Assembly: GCA_021286965.1 (NCBI GenBank) | Contig: JAJTBK010000405.1 | Span: 1 to 9,239, forward strand | From: Comamonadaceae bacterium | GTDB lineage: Bacteria > Pseudomonadota > Gammaproteobacteria > Burkholderiales > Burkholderiaceae_C | Direction: 5' to 3' | Length of the DNA: 9,239 nucleotides | Shown here: positions 1 through 6,325 of the stretch, piece by piece | How positions within the stretch are numbered: position 1 is the stretch's first letter | How the letters are laid out: each line of letters begins with the position of its first letter | The notes under the pieces: model-generated | What the model was told of the DNA's origin: nothing | The model's database searches: none | What the model saw: only the letters and a program-made list of their open reading frames with translations | Position numbers and translations under genes: made by a program

Positions 1-63
1 GTGGTCGTCACCTACTGGCCGGGCCTCTCCTTGTGGTTCCCGCGCTGGCTGGGGATGTTGTAG
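1..63 (+). CDS. C-terminal end of a probable TRAP transporter large permease (partial)
   Basis: Only the last 20 codons and a TAG stop (61-63) are inside the window; the gene begins upstream. The frame opens at base 1 and reads VVVTYWPGLSLWFPRW followed by LGML. A hydrophobic stretch with a TYxPxLSLWxP pattern at the very C-terminus is what I recall for DctM-type large permeases of tripartite (TRAP) transporters, inner-membrane proteins that take up organic acids with a periplasmic DctP protein. With 20 residues this is a tentative family call; another polytopic membrane protein cannot be excluded. That a coding frame ends here on the + strand is more certain than its identity. Confidence 0.5.
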   Translation: MVVTYWPGLSLWFPRWLGML

Positions 64-93
64 CGTGCTAGGAACACCTGTGGAAGGCCACAG

Positions 94-122
94 TTACCGC
101 TGAATCCAAAAATACCTACAGT
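94..122 (+). promoter_or_regulatory. Candidate sigma-70 promoter for the binding-protein gene
   Basis: TTACCG (94-99) and TACAGT (117-122) are separated by exactly 17 bp and match the -35 and -10 consensus at 3 and 4 of 6 positions. Transcription would start near 128-130 and give a leader of about 85 nt that contains the hairpin at 130-145 and the terminator at 167-199. The match is weak. It is listed because a promoter must lie upstream of the terminator if the gene at 215 has its own. Confidence 0.25.
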
Positions 123-152
123 CAATTTTCTGGTTTGTCTACCAGGATTGAC
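121..152 (+). other. Imperfect inverted repeat (leader hairpin)
   Basis: GTCAAT (121-126) pairs with ATTGAC (147-152), and CTGGT (130-134) pairs with ACCAG (141-145), separated by a small asymmetric internal loop (TTT against G) and closed by a six-base loop (135-140). This gives an 11-bp interrupted stem in the gap before the binding-protein gene. A smaller stem, CTGTGG/CCACAG with loop AAGG, lies at 78-93. The structures could be part of a cis-regulatory leader or an operator; their role is not shown by the sequence. Confidence 0.4.
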
Positions 153-166
153 CCGAGGTTCTGACC

Positions 167-199
167 GCAGGGTGGCACATGCCGCCCTGCGTTTTTTTT
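167..199 (+). terminator. Strong intrinsic (Rho-independent) terminator
   Basis: GCAGGGTGGC (167-176) pairs with GCCGCCCTGC (181-190) over ten positions with one T-G wobble and a four-base loop ACAT. It is followed by G and eight T residues (192-199). This is a textbook terminator in the + direction. It can end the transcript from the upstream permease gene, but it is only 15 bp before the start codon at 215, so it also sits in the leader of the binding-protein gene. An in-frame ATG at 179 lies inside the hairpin and is not a credible start. Confidence 0.85.
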
Positions 200-200
200 G

Positions 201-205
201 GAAGG
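201..205 (+). promoter_or_regulatory. Ribosome binding site deciding the start at 215
   Basis: GAAGG at 201-205 lies nine bases before ATG 215 and directly after the terminator T-run. It supports 215 rather than the in-frame ATG at 179. Confidence 0.65.
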
Positions 206-214
206 TGTCCCGCA

Positions 215-1327
215 ATGGTGCAAGTGAATGTGAAGGCGGCCCTGCTGGCTGCCATGGTGGGCGCGGCAGCGCTGGCGGCGCAGGCGGAAATCCGCATCGG
301 CCAGACCGTGGGCGTGACCGGCGCCGTGGCGGCGACGGTGAAGGAGTCCATGGCCGGTGCCAAGCTCTACCTCGACCAGGTGAACGCCAAGGGCGGGGTG
401 CATGGCGAGAAGATCGAGCTGGTGACGCTCGACGACGCCTTCGACGTGAAAAAGGCCGAGGCCAACGCCCGCAGCCTGATCGAGGACAAGGGCGTGCTCG
501 CCCTGTTTATGAGCCGGGGCACGCCGCATACCGAGGCCATCAACCAGGTGCTCGAGCAGCACCATGTGGTCATGGTCGCGCCCTCGACCGGCGCCATGGC
601 GCTGCACCAGCCGGTGCGGCCCTACCTGTTTCACGTGCGCGCCACCTACCAGCGCGAGGCTGAGCGCGCCATGGCGCACCTGACCGGGCTGGGCATTGGG
701 CGCGTGGCCATCGTGCACGTGGACGACAGCTTTGGCAGCGATGGCCTGCAGGGCGCGCGCAGCGGCCTGAAGAAGGCCGGCCTGGAGCCCGTGGCCGTGG
801 CCAAGTTCGATCGCAGCAAGCCCAACTTTGCCGCCCTGCTGCCGGCGCTGAAGGCGGCCGAGCCGCAGGCGGTGCTGGTCATCGGCTCGGGCACGGCGGT
901 GGTCGAGGGCCTGCGCAGCATCAAGCAGGCCGGTATTGGCGGCCAGCACCTGACGCTGTCGAACAACTCCTCCAACGGCTTCATCCAGATGCTGGGCCAG
1001 GACTCCAAGGGCGTCATCGTCGGCCAGGTCATGCCCATGAGCCCGAACTACGCCCTGGTGACCCAGGCCAGCATCCTGGCCAAGGCGCAGGGTCTGGACG
1101 ACGTCAGCCCGGCCATGCTCGAAGGCTTTGCCGGCGCCAAAGTGCTGGTCGAGGCCCTGCGCCGCGCCGGCCCCAAGCCAACCCGTGCCAGCGTGCACCA
1201 GGCGCTGGAGAACCTGGGCCGCTTTGACATCGGCGGTCTGGCACTGGACTACAGCAGCGCCAGCCACACGGGGCTGGAGTTTGCCGAGCTGACCATCATT
1301 GGCAGCGGCGGCAAGTTCCGTCGTTAA
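215..1327 (+). CDS. ABC transporter substrate-binding protein, branched-chain amino-acid (LivJ/LivK) type
   Basis: A 370-residue periplasmic binding protein of the type I fold (Peripla_BP_6 family), which captures a small ligand, typically an amino acid or related compound, and delivers it to an ABC importer in the inner membrane. From ATG 215 the N-terminus is a classic Sec signal peptide: Lys7, a hydrophobic core at 8-22, and an AQA cleavage site at 22-24, leaving a mature chain from Glu25. The lobe-one signature NAKGGVHG is at 57-64, followed by DD (73-74); likely ligand-contact loops are SRGTPHT (100-106) and APSTGA (122-127). I see no cysteine in the protein, so it is not a lipoprotein. 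No permease or ATPase genes lie in the window, so it may be an orphan that shares a transporter encoded elsewhere. An intrinsic terminator just upstream suggests attenuation or dependence on read-through. The substrate cannot be told from sequence alone. Confidence 0.9.
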   Translation: MVQVNVKAALLAAMVGAAALAAQAEIRIGQTVGVTGAVAATVKESMAGAKLYLDQVNAKGGVHGEKIELVTLDDAFDVKKAEANARSLIEDKGVLALFMSRGTPHTEAINQVLEQHHVVMVAPSTGAMALHQPVRPYLFHVRATYQREAERAMAHLTGLGIGRVAIVHVDDSFGSDGLQGARSGLKKAGLEPVAVAKFDRSKPNFAALLPALKAAEPQAVLVIGSGTAVVEGLRSIKQAGIGGQHLTLSNNSSNGFIQMLGQDSKGVIVGQVMPMSPNYALVTQASILAKAQGLDDVSPAMLEGFAGAKVLVEALRRAGPKPTRASVHQALENLGRFDIGGLALDYSSASHTGLEFAELTIIGSGGKFRR

Positions 1328-1390
1328 GCTATTGTTTTTATAGCTTCTAGCGCTTGTTTGATGAGCGCTAGAGCCCAATTTGCTTCAATT
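1327..1390. repeat. Interspersed palindromic element of Comamonadaceae type
   Basis: Two adjacent hairpins begin at the last base of the binding-protein stop codon. AGCTAT (1327-1332) pairs with ATAGCT (1340-1345) around a T-rich loop; then TCTAGCGCT (1346-1354) pairs perfectly with AGCGCTAGA (1364-1372) around a nine-base loop. The AT-rich composition and the TAGCGCTTG core followed by GAGCCCAATTTG are as I remember for a short intergenic element repeated many times in Acidovorax and related genomes. Only one copy is present here, so repetition cannot be shown from this window. Its place between convergent genes fits a transcription-terminating or mRNA-end-stabilising role. The right-hand boundary is approximate. 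Confidence 0.6.
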
Positions 1391-1444
1391 CAGATGGCGC
1401 CAGCGCCTGGCGTAGGGGCACGGCGCATGGCGGACGCTATGGCG

Positions 1445-1594
1445 TCAGCAATTGCCCTTCTTGGCCTGGCCTGGGGGGCAGAAATTGCCATTCCCTCGCG
1501 GGTTATCGACGACGACAGCGCCATTGGGCGTGTAAACGGCGCAGCCGCTCAGCAAAGTGCTGACGATCGCCAGCATTCCTAGAAATTGTTTCAT
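1445..1594 (-). CDS. Small lipoprotein with C-terminal CPPGQAKKGNC motif
   Basis: A 49-residue reading frame, ATG at 1594 and TGA at 1445-1447. A good ribosome binding site (GAGGA, ending six bases before the ATG on the minus strand) supports the start. The protein begins MKQFLGMLAIVSTLLSGC: Lys2, a hydrophobic core, and a lipobox LSGC with Cys18 as the lipidated residue. Ala at position +2 after Cys18 would send it to the outer membrane under the Lol rule. The mature peptide is only 32 residues, with a Val-rich stretch (27-29) and a C-terminal CPPGQAKKGNC (39-49), whose two cysteines could close a small disulfide loop. I recall similar C-terminal CPPGQAKKG motifs in small uncharacterised exported proteins of Burkholderiales but know no function. 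It is convergent with the binding-protein gene and lies downstream of metG on the same strand, 154 bp away. Confidence 0.8.
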   Translation of the reverse strand: MKQFLGMLAIVSTLLSGCAVYTPNGAVVVDNPRGNGNFCPPGQAKKGNC

Positions 1595-1650
1595 CGTCGA
1601 TCCTCGTCGTTGGATGTGTTGCCTGGTGTCTCGCCAGCCAGGTCAAGAGC

Positions 1651-1656
1651 AAAGTC
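1651..1656 (-). promoter_or_regulatory. Possible -35 element of the small lipoprotein gene
   Basis: TTGACC on the minus strand, 5 of 6 matches to the consensus, about 56 bp upstream of the ATG at 1594. No convincing -10 hexamer is seen at 16-18 bp spacing, so this is weak. Confidence 0.2.
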
Positions 1657-1681
1657 CCACTGGCTTGGGCTTGCGTTTGCC

Positions 1682-1717
1682 GGGGGGGGGCAGCACCAGT
1701 CGGCGCCACGGTGGCGC
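1682..1717. other. G9 homopolymer and perfect 15-bp dyad in the metG-lipoprotein gap
   Basis: Nine consecutive G residues occupy 1682-1690. A perfect inverted repeat, GCGCCAC-G-GTGGCGC, lies at 1703-1717. Both are in the 154-bp gap after the metG stop and before the lipoprotein start. As RNA the dyad gives a five-base-pair stem with a five-base loop, but no T-run follows on the minus strand, so it is at best a weak metG terminator. Confidence 0.35.
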
Positions 1718-1748
1718 GTTCCAGGCTGTGCGGCCCCCATGGTGTCAA

Positions 1749-3815
1749 TCAGTGGATGCGCATTCCGGGCGTGGCGCCGGGGAAGGGTTCGAGCACGTAC
1801 ACGCCGGGCTGCGCCTTCTCGTCGGCGTGGCTGGCGGCGAGCACCATGCCTTCGCTCAGGCCGAACTTCATCTTGCGTGGCGCCAGATTGGCCACCACCA
1901 CGGTGAGCTTGCCCACCAGCTGCTCGGGCTGGTACATGCTGGCGATGCCGGAAAACACGTTGCGCGTTTTGCCTTCGCCCACGTCCAGGGTCAGCTGCAG
2001 CAGCTTGGTCGAGCCTTGCACCGCCTGGCATTCGACGATTTTTGCAATGCGCAGATCGACCTTGGCGAAGTCGTCGATCTTGATCTCGGGGGCAATTTCC
2101 TCGCCACCGGGAATGACTTTTTCCACCACCGGCTCAGGCAGGGCAAACAGGGCGTCGAGCTGCTCCACCGTCACGCGCTGCATCAGGTGCTGGTACGCGC
2201 CGATGGCGTGGCCTGCGCCCAGCAGGTGGTGCGCGTCGGCAAACTGCAGTGGCGCGATGCGCAAGAAGGTTTCGACCTGCGCCGCCACCGCCGGCAGCAT
2301 GGGCTTCAAGTAGATGGTCAGCAGGCGGAAGGCCTCGATGCAGGTGCTGCAGACGTCGTGCAGGCGTGCGTCCTGGCCCTCTTGCTTGGCCAGCTCCCAG
2401 GGCTTGTTGGCATCGACGTAGCTGTTGACGCGGTCGCACAGCAGCATGATGTCGCGCGCTGCGCGGGCGCTGTCGCGTGCCTCGTAGGCGCTAGCAATGG
2501 CGTCGCTTTGGGCACGCAAGGCCGCCAGCAACTCCTGGCCGTCGTTTGACACGCTGCCGAGCTGGCCGCCAAAGCGCTTGGCGATGAAGCCGGCGGCGCG
2601 GCTGGCAATGTTCACGTACTTGCCGATCAGGTCGGCGTTGACGCGGGCCATGAAGTCCTCGGGGTTGAAGTCGATGTCCTCGTTCTTGCCGTTGAGCTTG
2701 GCGCCCAGGTAGTAGCGCAGCCACTCGGGGTTCATGGAGAGGCCCAGGTACTTGAGCGGGTCCAGCCCCGTGCCCCGGCTCTTGCTCATCTTCTCGCCGT
2801 TGTTCACGGTCATGAAGCCGTGCACGCAGATTTTGGTGGGCGTCTTGCGGCCGCTGAACTTGAGCATGGCCGGCCAGAACAGCGTGTGGAAGGTGATGAT
2901 GTCTTTGCCGATGAAGTGGTACTGCTCGAGCTGCGGGTCGGCCATGTAGGCGTCGTAGTCCTGGCCGCGTTTGTCCAGCAGGTTTTTCAGGCTGGCCAGG
3001 TAGCCCACGGGCGCATCGAGCCAGACGTAGAAGTATTTGCCTGGCGCGCCCGGAATTTCGATGCCGAAGTAGGGCGCATCGCGCGAGATGTCCCAGTCGC
3101 CCAGGCCCTCGCTGGTGCTGCCGTCGGGGTTGGTGCGCACCGAGAACCATTCCTTGATCTTGGCGGCCACTTCGCTCTGCACGTGCACGCCGTTTTGTGT
3201 CCACTCTTGCAAAAATTCAACGCAGCGCGGGTCGGACAGGGTGAAGAAGAAATGCTCCGAGGTCTTGAGCTCGGGCTTGGCGCCCGACAGGGCCGAGTAG
3301 GGCGCTATCAGCTCGGTCGGCGCATAGACTGCGCCGCAGACTTCACAGTTGTCGCCGTACTGGTCTTTGGCGTGGCAGCGCGGGCATTCGCCCTTGATGA
3401 AACGGTCGGGCAGGAACATGCCCTTTTGCGGGTCGTAGAACTGCTCGATGGTGCGCGTCTCGATCAGGCCGTTGGCCTTGAGGTCGAGGTAAATCTGCTG
3501 CGCCAGCGCGTGGTTTTCGGGGGCGTCGGTGCTGTGCCAGTTGTCAAAGGCGATGTGAAAACCGTCGAGGTACTCCTTGCGCCCGGCGGCAATGTCGGCC
3601 ACGAACTGCTGCGGTGTTTTGCCGGCTTTTTCGGCGGCGATCATGATGGGCGCGCCGTGCGCGTCGTCGGCGCCCACGAAGTTCACCTCGGCGCCCTGCA
3701 TTCTTTGGAACCGCACCCAGGTGTCGGCCTGGATGTATTCCATGATGTGGCCGATGTGGAATTTGCCGTTGGCATAGGGCAGGGCGGTGGTGACGAAGAG
3801 CTTGCGTGGGGTCAT
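1749..3815 (-). CDS. metG: Methionyl-tRNA synthetase
   Basis: A 688-residue cytoplasmic class I aminoacyl-tRNA synthetase that charges tRNA-Met with methionine. Landmarks are in order and intact: LPYANG (12-17), the HIGH box HIGH (20-23), a zinc knuckle with CPRC (144-147) and CEVC (157-160), the WLDAPVGY segment (265-272), KMSKS (342-346), the helical anticodon-binding domain (about 390-540), and a C-terminal tRNA-binding EMAP/Trbp111-like domain (about 577-688) that dimerises the enzyme. Length and domain order fit the long E. coli-type enzyme. The start [14 protein letters not shown] at 3815 matches the usual family N-terminus; in-frame upstream options (ATG 3851, TTG 3869) would add residues not expected in the family and lie at or before a likely promoter. 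The ribosome binding site is weak (GGA eight bases before the ATG). The gene follows the patatin gene on the same strand with a 50-bp gap. Confidence 0.98.
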   Translation of the reverse strand: MTPRKLFVTTALPYANGKFHIGHIMEYIQADTWVRFQRMQGAEVNFVGADDAHGAPIMIAAEKAGKTPQQFVADIAAGRKEYLDGFHIAFDNWHSTDAPENHALAQQIYLDLKANGLIETRTIEQFYDPQKGMFLPDRFIKGECPRCHAKDQYGDNCEVCGAVYAPTELIAPYSALSGAKPELKTSEHFFFTLSDPRCVEFLQEWTQNGVHVQSEVAAKIKEWFSVRTNPDGSTSEGLGDWDISRDAPYFGIEIPGAPGKYFYVWLDAPVGYLASLKNLLDKRGQDYDAYMADPQLEQYHFIGKDIITFHTLFWPAMLKFSGRKTPTKICVHGFMTVNNGEKMSKSRGTGLDPLKYLGLSMNPEWLRYYLGAKLNGKNEDIDFNPEDFMARVNADLIGKYVNIASRAAGFIAKRFGGQLGSVSNDGQELLAALRAQSDAIASAYEARDSARAARDIMLLCDRVNSYVDANKPWELAKQEGQDARLHDVCSTCIEAFRLLTIYLKPMLPAVAAQVETFLRIAPLQFADAHHLLGAGHAIGAYQHLMQRVTVEQLDALFALPEPVVEKVIPGGEEIAPEIKIDDFAKVDLRIAKIVECQAVQGSTKLLQLTLDVGEGKTRNVFSGIASMYQPEQLVGKLTVVVANLAPRKMKFGLSEGMVLAASHADEKAQPGVYVLEPFPGATPGMRIH

Positions 3816-3844
3816 GGGGGCATCCGTAGCGGCAGACAAAGCCA

Positions 3845-3864
3845 AGCCCATGATTTTATGGGCT
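3845..3864 (-). promoter_or_regulatory. Probable metG -10 element inside a perfect inverted repeat
   Basis: On the minus strand AGCCCAT (3864-3858) and ATGGGCT (3851-3845) form a 7-bp inverted repeat around six bases. TAAAAT (3858-3853), 5 of 6 matches to the -10 consensus, overlaps the left arm and centre. Transcription would start near 3846 and give a leader of about 31 nt to the metG ATG at 3815. No good -35 is seen 17 bp upstream. The hairpin begins two bases after the patatin stop codon and lacks a T-run, so it is a poor terminator. The dyad could be an operator or a 5'-end mRNA hairpin. Confidence 0.4.
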
Positions 3865-3865
3865 C

Positions 3866-5107
3866 TCAATCGATGTAGGGCGCGCGTTCGGGCAGGGCGC
3901 TGCCCGGGTCCTGCCAGGCGAAGAATTGGCAGACTTCGGCGCGCCGCGCCAGGGTATCGACGTAGCCCAGCGCCATCAGCTCGCGCGTGTAGGCGCGCTC
4001 GAACAGCAGGTAGCTCAGCAGCGCCGAGCCGCGCACGTCGCCGGCCTCGCTCGTCACGCCCAGGGCGCCGAGCATGGTGCGCATGGTCAGGGGCAGGGCG
4101 GTGATGTGGCGTGCGGCAATGTCGTCGATGCGCTCAGAGGGCACGATCATCAGCACATCGACCGCGCGCAGGCCGCTGGCGGCGCGCTGCGCCGGTGGGA
4201 TCAGGCCGACGGTGCGGTTCACGCGCAGCGCGCGCTCCACGTCCACGCCCAGGGCGTCGAGGAAGATGTTGGACAGCGCATGGCCGGCAATCTGCGCCAG
4301 CGTCGGGTAGGTGGGCGGCGGCTGGCCGGGGCGCGGTGGCTCATGCAGGCGCCCCGTGCCGATCACCAGCAGGCGCTGCGCGCCCATGTGGATGGCAGGC
4401 GCCAGCGGTGCCGACTGGCGCATCGAGCCGTCGCCAAAGTATTCCTGGCGGTGCTCGATGTCCAGCGGCTGCGCTGGAAAGACGAAGGGAATGGCCGAGG
4501 AGGCGAGCAGGTGCTCGGTCGTGATGCGGGTGCGTTCGGCTTTGCGCTGCGAGCGCGTCCAGCCCTCGACCTGCGGCGCCGCCTCGAAGTAGGTCACGTG
4601 CTCGCCCGAGCTGTAGCTCGACGCCGTCACCGCCAGTGCGTGCAGGTGGCCCTGGCGGATCAAGAGCGGCAGGCGCACCAGCGGCACCATCTGCGTCAGC
4701 AAATGATCGAGCGGGGCGTTGTTGAGCAGCGAATGCGGGCGCGTGCGCTGCCAGCGCGCCAGCGCCCAGCCCAGCGACAGCAGCGTCAGCCAGCGCGCCC
4801 CGCTTTGCATCACGTGCAGCGAGTCGGCGTGGTACACGTGGCCGACGCGGATATGGCTCCACATGCGCGCGATGCGACGCACGGCGTGCTCGAAGTGGTC
4901 GGCGCCGCAGGCCAGCGCGGCGCCGTTGATGGCACCGGCCGAGGTGCCGGTGATGATGGGAAAGGGGTTGGGCCCGCGCCCCTGGCCGCACAGGCGGCGC
5001 AGCGCCGCAATCGCCTGCAGCACCCCCACCTGGTAGGCCGCGCGCGCGCCGCCGCCGGCCAGCAGCAGGCCGGTCATGGGGGCGTGGGGCGGGGTGGTCT
5101 GGAGCAT
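3866..5107 (-). CDS. Patatin-like phospholipase family protein
   Basis: A 413-residue serine acyl hydrolase of the patatin family (the family includes E. coli RssA and ExoU-type enzymes), expected to cleave acyl chains from phospholipids or other lipids. The oxyanion-hole motif [11 protein letters not shown] is at 18-28, the nucleophile elbow GTSAG at 54-58 with Ser56, and the catalytic Asp is Asp226 in YFGDGS (223-228). The dyad motif reads DGS where DGG or DGA is more usual, a mild variant with the Asp retained. I see no signal peptide or clear membrane anchor; a Trp/Leu-rich stretch near 106-119 could associate with membrane. The start at 5107 ([10 protein letters not shown]) is chosen because the oxyanion motif follows closely; ATG 5077 is an alternative and neither has a strong ribosome binding site. 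The open frame runs on upstream antisense to apbC, which is not coding. Divergent from apbC; metG follows 50 bp downstream. The physiological substrate is unknown. Confidence 0.92.
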   Translation of the reverse strand: MLQTTPPHAPMTGLLLAGGGARAAYQVGVLQAIAALRRLCGQGRGPNPFPIITGTSAGAINGAALACGADHFEHAVRRIARMWSHIRVGHVYHADSLHVMQSGARWLTLLSLGWALARWQRTRPHSLLNNAPLDHLLTQMVPLVRLPLLIRQGHLHALAVTASSYSSGEHVTYFEAAPQVEGWTRSQRKAERTRITTEHLLASSAIPFVFPAQPLDIEHRQEYFGDGSMRQSAPLAPAIHMGAQRLLVIGTGRLHEPPRPGQPPPTYPTLAQIAGHALSNIFLDALGVDVERALRVNRTVGLIPPAQRAASGLRAVDVLMIVPSERIDDIAARHITALPLTMRTMLGALGVTSEAGDVRGSALLSYLLFERAYTRELMALGYVDTLARRAEVCQFFAWQDPGSALPERAPYID

Positions 5108-5217
5108 GGCGTGTCGCCAAGTGTGCCGCTGCGGTGGCGCCGGCCTGCGCTGGGACAAACCCGCAAAACCATGTTCGCCGCGCCGACGCCGGCCATGGCC
5201 TAGACTCGCTGCCCCAT

Positions 5218-5222
5218 AGGAG
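5218..5222 (+). promoter_or_regulatory. Ribosome binding site deciding the apbC start
   Basis: AGGAG at 5218-5222 is only two bases before ATG 5225, too close for initiation there, and 11 bases before ATG 5234, which is acceptable. It therefore favours ATG 5234 as the start of apbC. Confidence 0.6.
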
Positions 5223-5233
5223 TAATGACAAGC

Positions 5234-6325
5234 ATGGCAATCACCGAACAAGCCCTGTTGGCCGCCCTGGCCAGCGTGCAAGATCCCCACAGCGGCAAAG
5301 ATTTCGTCGCCAGCAAGGCGCTGCGCAATGTGCAGATCAGCGGCGCCGACGTGGCGTTTGAGCTGGTGCTCGGCTACCCGGCGCAGAGCCTGGTCGCGCC
5401 CCTGCGCAGCCAGTTGATCGAGGCTGCACGCAGCCTGCCGGGCATAGGCAACGTCTCGGTCAACGTGCGCAGCGAGATCGAGGCGCACACCGTGCAGCGC
5501 GGCCAGCAGCTCTTGCCAGGGGTGAAGAACATCGTCGCCGTGGCCTCGGGCAAGGGCGGCGTGGGCAAGAGCACCACGGCGGTGAACCTGGCGCTGGCGC
5601 TGGCCGCTGAAGGTGCGCGCGTCGGCCTGCTCGACGCCGACATCTACGGCCCGAGCCAGCCGATGATGACCGGCACCTCGGGCGACGTCGAAAGCCTGGA
5701 CGGCAAATTCATGGAGCCCAAGCAGGCCATGGGGCTGCAGATCAACTCCATCGGCTTTCTGGTCAAGGACGAGCAGGCCATGATCTGGCGCGGCCCCATG
5801 GCCAGCCAGGCGCTGGAGCAGCTGGTGCGCCAGACGCGCTGGGACAACCTGGATTACCTCATCGTCGATATGCCTCCGGGCACGGGCGACATCCAGCTGA
5901 CCATGGCGCAGAAAGTGCCCCTCACGGGAGCGGTCATCGTCACCACGCCGCAGGACATTGCGCTGCTCGATGCCAAAAAAGGCATCACCATGTTCGAGAA
6001 GGTGAGCGTGCCCATCCTCGGCCTGGTGGAGAACATGGCGGTGCACGTGTGCAGCCAGTGCGGCCACCGCGAGCATATTTTTGGTGACGAAGGCGGCAAG
6101 AAAATGGCCGCAGCGCAGGGCATTGACTACCTGGGCGCGCTGCCGCTCAAGCTCTCCATCCGCGAGCAGGCCGACGCCGGCCGCCCCACCGTGGTGGCCG
6201 CGCCCGAGAGCGAAGAAGCGCGCCTCTACAAAACCATCGCCCGCACCGTGGCCGTGAAGATTGCCCAGCAGGGCAAGGATTTTTCGTCCAAGTTCCCCAC
6301 CATCACCATCAGCAAAAAATCATGA
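5234..6325 (+). CDS. apbC: Iron-sulfur cluster carrier protein ApbC (Mrp/NBP35 family P-loop ATPase)
   Basis: A 363-residue cytoplasmic scaffold/carrier that binds a [4Fe-4S] cluster and hands it to apo-proteins, with ATPase activity needed in vivo. The N-terminal MIP18-like (DUF59) domain spans about 4-85. The deviant Walker A GKGGVGKST is at 106-114, LLDADIYGPS at 132-141, and the switch segment VDMPPGTGD at 211-219. The cluster-binding pair CSQC is at 273-276 (Cys273, Cys276) in the typical ENMAVHVC context. Length and order are those of the long Mrp form. ATG 5234 is preferred to ATG 5225 from ribosome-binding-site spacing and because MAITEQALL resembles family N-termini. A weak -10 (TAGACT, 5201-5206) may serve as promoter. 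The stop overlaps the selD start as ATGA, so the two are probably translationally coupled. Divergent from the patatin gene. Confidence 0.96.
   Translation: MAITEQALLAALASVQDPHSGKDFVASKALRNVQISGADVAFELVLGYPAQSLVAPLRSQLIEAARSLPGIGNVSVNVRSEIEAHTVQRGQQLLPGVKNIVAVASGKGGVGKSTTAVNLALALAAEGARVGLLDADIYGPSQPMMTGTSGDVESLDGKFMEPKQAMGLQINSIGFLVKDEQAMIWRGPMASQALEQLVRQTRWDNLDYLIVDMPPGTGDIQLTMAQKVPLTGAVIVTTPQDIALLDAKKGITMFEKVSVPILGLVENMAVHVCSQCGHREHIFGDEGGKKMAAAQGIDYLGALPLKLSIREQADAGRPTVVAAPESEEARLYKTIARTVAVKIAQQGKDFSSKFPTITISKKS

Noticed and set aside
78..93. CTGTGG/CCACAG hairpin as terminator of the upstream permease gene
   Set aside because: The stem is only 6 bp and is followed by TTACCG with no T-run; the strong terminator is at 167-199.
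179..214. Longer N-terminus for the binding protein, starting at ATG 179
   Set aside because: The ATG lies inside the loop and stem of the intrinsic terminator, has no ribosome binding site, and would put polar and Cys residues before a signal peptide that is well formed from 215.
122..1378. Long open frame on the minus strand across the binding-protein gene
   Set aside because: The translation is His/Gln/Gly/Ala-rich low-complexity sequence typical of the antisense frame of a GC-rich gene, with no domain; the + strand gene is clear.
1398..1412. CGCCAG-CGC-CTGGCG hairpin as terminator of the lipoprotein gene
   Set aside because: It has a 6-bp stem and a three-base loop but no T-run on either strand; such short GC palindromes are common by chance at this GC content.
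2820..3878. Open frame of about 350 codons on the + strand over metG
   Set aside because: It is antisense to an unmistakable methionyl-tRNA synthetase and shows only composition-driven Val/Gly/His-rich sequence.
3926..5203. Open frame of about 425 codons on the + strand over the patatin gene
   Set aside because: It is an Arg/Gln/His/Ala-rich antisense shadow of a gene with intact catalytic motifs.
5108..6076. N-terminal extension of the patatin frame across apbC
   Set aside because: The extension is antisense to the conserved apbC coding sequence and has no recognisable domain; patatin motifs begin right after 5107.
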